A stretch of DNA of 64,000 nucleotides from Bacteroidota bacterium (GTDB taxonomy: Bacteria > Bacteroidota > Bacteroidia > Bacteroidales > UBA4417), in the NCBI GenBank assembly GCA_013376995.1, contig JACAAZ010000013.1, positions 26,654-90,653 of the forward strand, written 5' to 3'. A program made the position numbers and the translations under genes. This document shows, one piece after another, positions 61,610-64,000 of this stretch; positions within the stretch are counted from its first letter, which is position 1; the number at the start of each line of letters is the position of its first letter. The notes below the pieces were generated by a model. The model made no database searches. It worked only from the letters and a program-made list of their open reading frames with translations, and was not told the DNA's origin.

Positions 61610-64000
61610 ATGCTCAATCTTATCTTTAAAAAATTTGCGGGAGGAACTAAATCCGATCGTGATATCAAGTCGATCATGCCGGTGATCGAAAAAGCAAAGA
61701 AGGAATACGAAAGGATTTCCCAGCTAAGTAATGATGGCCTCAGGCAAATGACCCTCGAATTCCGCCGTCGTATTCAGGACTCAGTCATAGATGAAGAAGA
61801 AAAAATGGCGGCTATCCGTGCCAGGATTGATACTGAGTTTGACATGGACATCGATGAAAAGGAAACTCTGTACAAACAGATAGATGAACTTGAGAAAGAG
61901 GCTTATGAGAAGACTCAGAAATCTCTTGACAACATCCTGCCTGAAGCATTTTCTGTAATCAAGGAGACTGCCAAAAGATTTAAGGAAAATGAGAATGTTA
62001 TTGTAACGGCAACTGATTTTGACCGGGATCTTGCTGCGCGCAAGGACAGTGTTAATATTGTTGAAGATAAGGCACATTGGAGTAATCATTGGAGTGCAGG
62101 CGGAAACGTTATCACCTGGGATATGGTGCATTATGATGCCCAGCTAATTGGGGGAATGGTACTTCACCAGGGTAAGATCTCCGAAATGGCAACCGGTGAA
62201 GGGAAAACGTTGGTCGCTACTTTGCCTATTTACCTCAACGCCTTACCTGGCAAGGGAGTTCATGTTGTAACTGTCAATGATTACCTTGCAAAACGTGACT
62301 CGGAATGGATGGGAGTACTTTTTGAATTCCATGGCCTGGTTATAGATTGTATCGACAAGCATGAGCCTAATTCGGAAGAGAGGCGCAAAGCTTATCTTGC
62401 TGATATTACCTACGGGACGAATAATGAATTTGGCTTCGATTACCTGCGTGATAACATGGCACGCAACCCTGAAGAGTTGGTTCAGCGTTCACATAACTAT
62501 GCTATTGTGGATGAGGTTGACTCTGTGCTTATTGATGATGCCCGAACTCCCCTTATTATTTCAGGGCCTACTCCAAAAGGTGAGAACCAGGAGTTTGAGC
62601 AGCTTAAGCCTGAAATATCAAGACTTTATAATGAGCAGCGCAACCTTGTAACCAAGCTTTTAGCTGAATCCAAGAGCCTGTTGACACCCGGGCCTGATGG
62701 CCAGATTTCTTCTGAAAATGAAAAGAAAGGTGGAGAACAGTTGTTGAGAGCAACCCGTGGGTTGCCCAAGCACAAACCAACCATCAAATTCCTGAGTGAG
62801 CCCGGGATGCGAACCTTGATGCAGAAGACTGAAAACTTCTACATGCAGGAACAATCCAAACATATGCATATCATTGATGATGAGTTGTTTTTCGTTATCG
62901 ATGAGAAGAATAATTCAATCGAGTTAACTGACAAGGGCATCGATCTGATCACTAAGTCTTACCAGGATCCGAAATTCTATATTCTTCCAGATGTTGGAGC
63001 CGAAATTGCTGAACTTGAAAGGAAAGCTCTTCCTGAAAAGGAGAAACTTGAAGCAAAGGCTGACTTGCTTAGTGATTATTCCATTAAGTCAGAGAGGATA
63101 CATACCGTTAACCAGTTGCTGAAAGCTTATGCGTTGTTCGAGAAGGATGTTGAATATGTACTTATAGACAATAAGGTTAAGATTGTTGATGAGCAGACCG
63201 GACGTATCATGGAAGGCCGCAGGTACAGCGATGGACTTCACCAGGCAATTGAAGCAAAGGAAAATGTGAAGGTTGAAGCTGCAACTCAAACTTATGCTAC
63301 CATCACTCTGCAGAACTATTTCCGTATGTATAAAAAGCTGGCCGGTATGACCGGTACTGCTGAAACGGAAGCAGGTGAATTCTGGGATATCTATAAACTG
63401 GATGTTGTAGTGATTCCTACAAATCGCCCGGTTATACGTGCTGATAAGGATGACCTGGTATATAAGACCAAACGTGAGAAGTTCAATGCCGTTATTACAG
63501 AGATTAAGGAACTGGTTTCCAAAGGGCGTCCGGTGCTTGTAGGAACAACCTCTGTTGAAACCTCGGAGTTGTTGAGCAGGATGCTAACCCGTGACCGGAT
63601 AGCGCATAATGTACTTAATGCAAAGTTGCACCAGAAGGAAGCCCAGATTGTAGCGGAAGCTGGTTTACCCGGTACTGTTACCATTGCTACAAACATGGCA
63701 GGCCGTGGTACTGACATCAAGCTTGGTCCCGGTGTTAAAGAGGCAGGCGGCCTTGCAATCCTCGGTACAGAGCGACATGATTCACGTCGTGTGGACAGGC
63801 AGTTACGCGGTCGTGCAGGTAGGCAGGGAGACCCCGGTTCGTCCCAGTTTTTTGTTTCACTGGAAGATGACCTGATGCGAATGTTCGGTTCCGAACGAAT
63901 TGCAGGTATCATGGACAGGTTGGGATTAAAAGAAGGAGAAGTGATCCAGCACAGCATGATCACCAAGAGCATTGAAAGAGCACAGAAGAAGGTTGAAGAA
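61610..64000 (+). CDS. secA: Preprotein translocase ATPase SecA, partial (5' portion)
   Basis: The first 797 codons of SecA are present; the gene runs off the right edge. SecA drives unfolded preproteins through SecYEG. The start is ATG at 61610 ([20 protein letters not shown]). Nucleotide-binding motifs are clear: [17 protein letters not shown] (Walker A), [37 protein letters not shown] and the [16 protein letters not shown] helicase-type motif. A Bacteroidetes-type insertion of about 60 residues follows the DEVDSV region ([21 protein letters not shown]), as is common in the phylum. No frameshift is seen. Confidence 0.97.
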   Translation, partial: MLNLIFKKFAGGTKSDRDIKSIMPVIEKAKKEYERISQLSNDGLRQMTLEFRRRIQDSVIDEEEKMAAIRARIDTEFDMDIDEKETLYKQIDELEKEAYEKTQKSLDNILPEAFSVIKETAKRFKENENVIVTATDFDRDLAARKDSVNIVEDKAHWSNHWSAGGNVITWDMVHYDAQLIGGMVLHQGKISEMATGEGKTLVATLPIYLNALPGKGVHVVTVNDYLAKRDSEWMGVLFEFHGLVIDCIDKHEPNSEERRKAYLADITYGTNNEFGFDYLRDNMARNPEELVQRSHNYAIVDEVDSVLIDDARTPLIISGPTPKGENQEFEQLKPEISRLYNEQRNLVTKLLAESKSLLTPGPDGQISSENEKKGGEQLLRATRGLPKHKPTIKFLSEPGMRTLMQKTENFYMQEQSKHMHIIDDELFFVIDEKNNSIELTDKGIDLITKSYQDPKFYILPDVGAEIAELERKALPEKEKLEAKADLLSDYSIKSERIHTVNQLLKAYALFEKDVEYVLIDNKVKIVDEQTGRIMEGRRYSDGLHQAIEAKENVKVEAATQTYATITLQNYFRMYKKLAGMTGTAETEAGEFWDIYKLDVVVIPTNRPVIRADKDDLVYKTKREKFNAVITEIKELVSKGRPVLVGTTSVETSELLSRMLTRDRIAHNVLNAKLHQKEAQIVAEAGLPGTVTIATNMAGRGTDIKLGPGVKEAGGLAILGTERHDSRRVDRQLRGRAGRQGDPGSSQFFVSLEDDLMRMFGSERIAGIMDRLGLKEGEVIQHSMITKSIERAQKKVEE

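Noticed and set aside
63391-63972. 193-codon open frame on the minus strand
   Set aside because: It is antisense to secA, whose motifs are intact throughout, so it is a shadow frame.

Overview
The window is a 64 kb chromosomal segment from a member of the Bacteroidetes (Bacteroidota), probably a Bacteroidales-like or related free-living lineage. The evidence is a type IX secretion C-terminal sorting domain, a GldB-type lipoprotein next to nadE, SPOR/HU-like and PorT-like outer-membrane proteins, a PduO adenosyltransferase, an archaeal-type ProRS, AT-rich TAnnTTTG-type -7 promoter boxes in place of sigma70 boxes, and mostly absent Shine-Dalgarno sequences. I see no rRNA, tRNA, CRISPR array, phage or transposase gene.

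Layout. 1-200: three tandem copies of a GC-rich 70 bp hairpin unit. 0.2-4 kb: an acyl-transfer cassette (MBOAT plus two SGNH proteins) for extracellular glycan O-acylation. 4-5.4 kb: tilS. 5.4-9.8 kb: a LytTR regulator, a LytS-type kinase and a TonB-dependent receptor. 10-16.2 kb: DsbD-like thiol reductase, a DUF6600-like W/Y-rich protein, a membrane protein and a T9SS-secreted FG-GAP repeat protein. 16.2-20 kb: M20 peptidase, periplasmic alpha-amylase, small lipoprotein.

20.3-30.9 kb is the most unusual part. A rightward set encodes a soluble ABC-type ATPase with no permease, a cysteine-rich P-loop GTPase, a NifS-like cysteine desulfurase interrupted by one in-frame TAA, an 11-cysteine Fe-S protein, serine acetyltransferase, cysteine synthase and a COG4529-type FAD protein. 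Facing it are two regulators: an FNR-like protein with an N-terminal Cys cluster and an Rrf2 protein with four cysteines. Beyond them lie a solitary PstS-like binding protein and a porin. The promoter before the ATPase and the promoter before the PstS-like gene carry the same palindrome (TACG-N9-CGTA) at the same distance from an identical AATAGTATAA box, so the two units look like one regulon. The set would run serine to O-acetylserine to cysteine to persulfide sulfur, and supply it to an unidentified Fe-S or metal-centre maturation machine. This is my best candidate for an undescribed system.

31-50 kb is mostly housekeeping: lpxH, a redox-dead TlpA-like protein, a DUF1003 protein, comM/yifB, DUF1289, NDH-2, a FadL-type porin, proS, kdsB, an HU/SPOR protein, trmB, an alkyltransferase-like protein, a trypsin-like lipoprotein, and the Fe-S carrier pair mrp and nfu. 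48-64 kb: nadE, two beta-barrel proteins, gldB, a TPR protein, a zinc-ribbon coiled-coil protein, a Nif3-like protein, lpxK, a UbiA prenyltransferase, a methyltransferase, a LolD-like ATPase, a PduO adenosyltransferase, a small DUF2795-like protein, and the first 797 codons of secA, which runs off the right edge. All function calls are from reading the translated sequence by eye; no database search was run.
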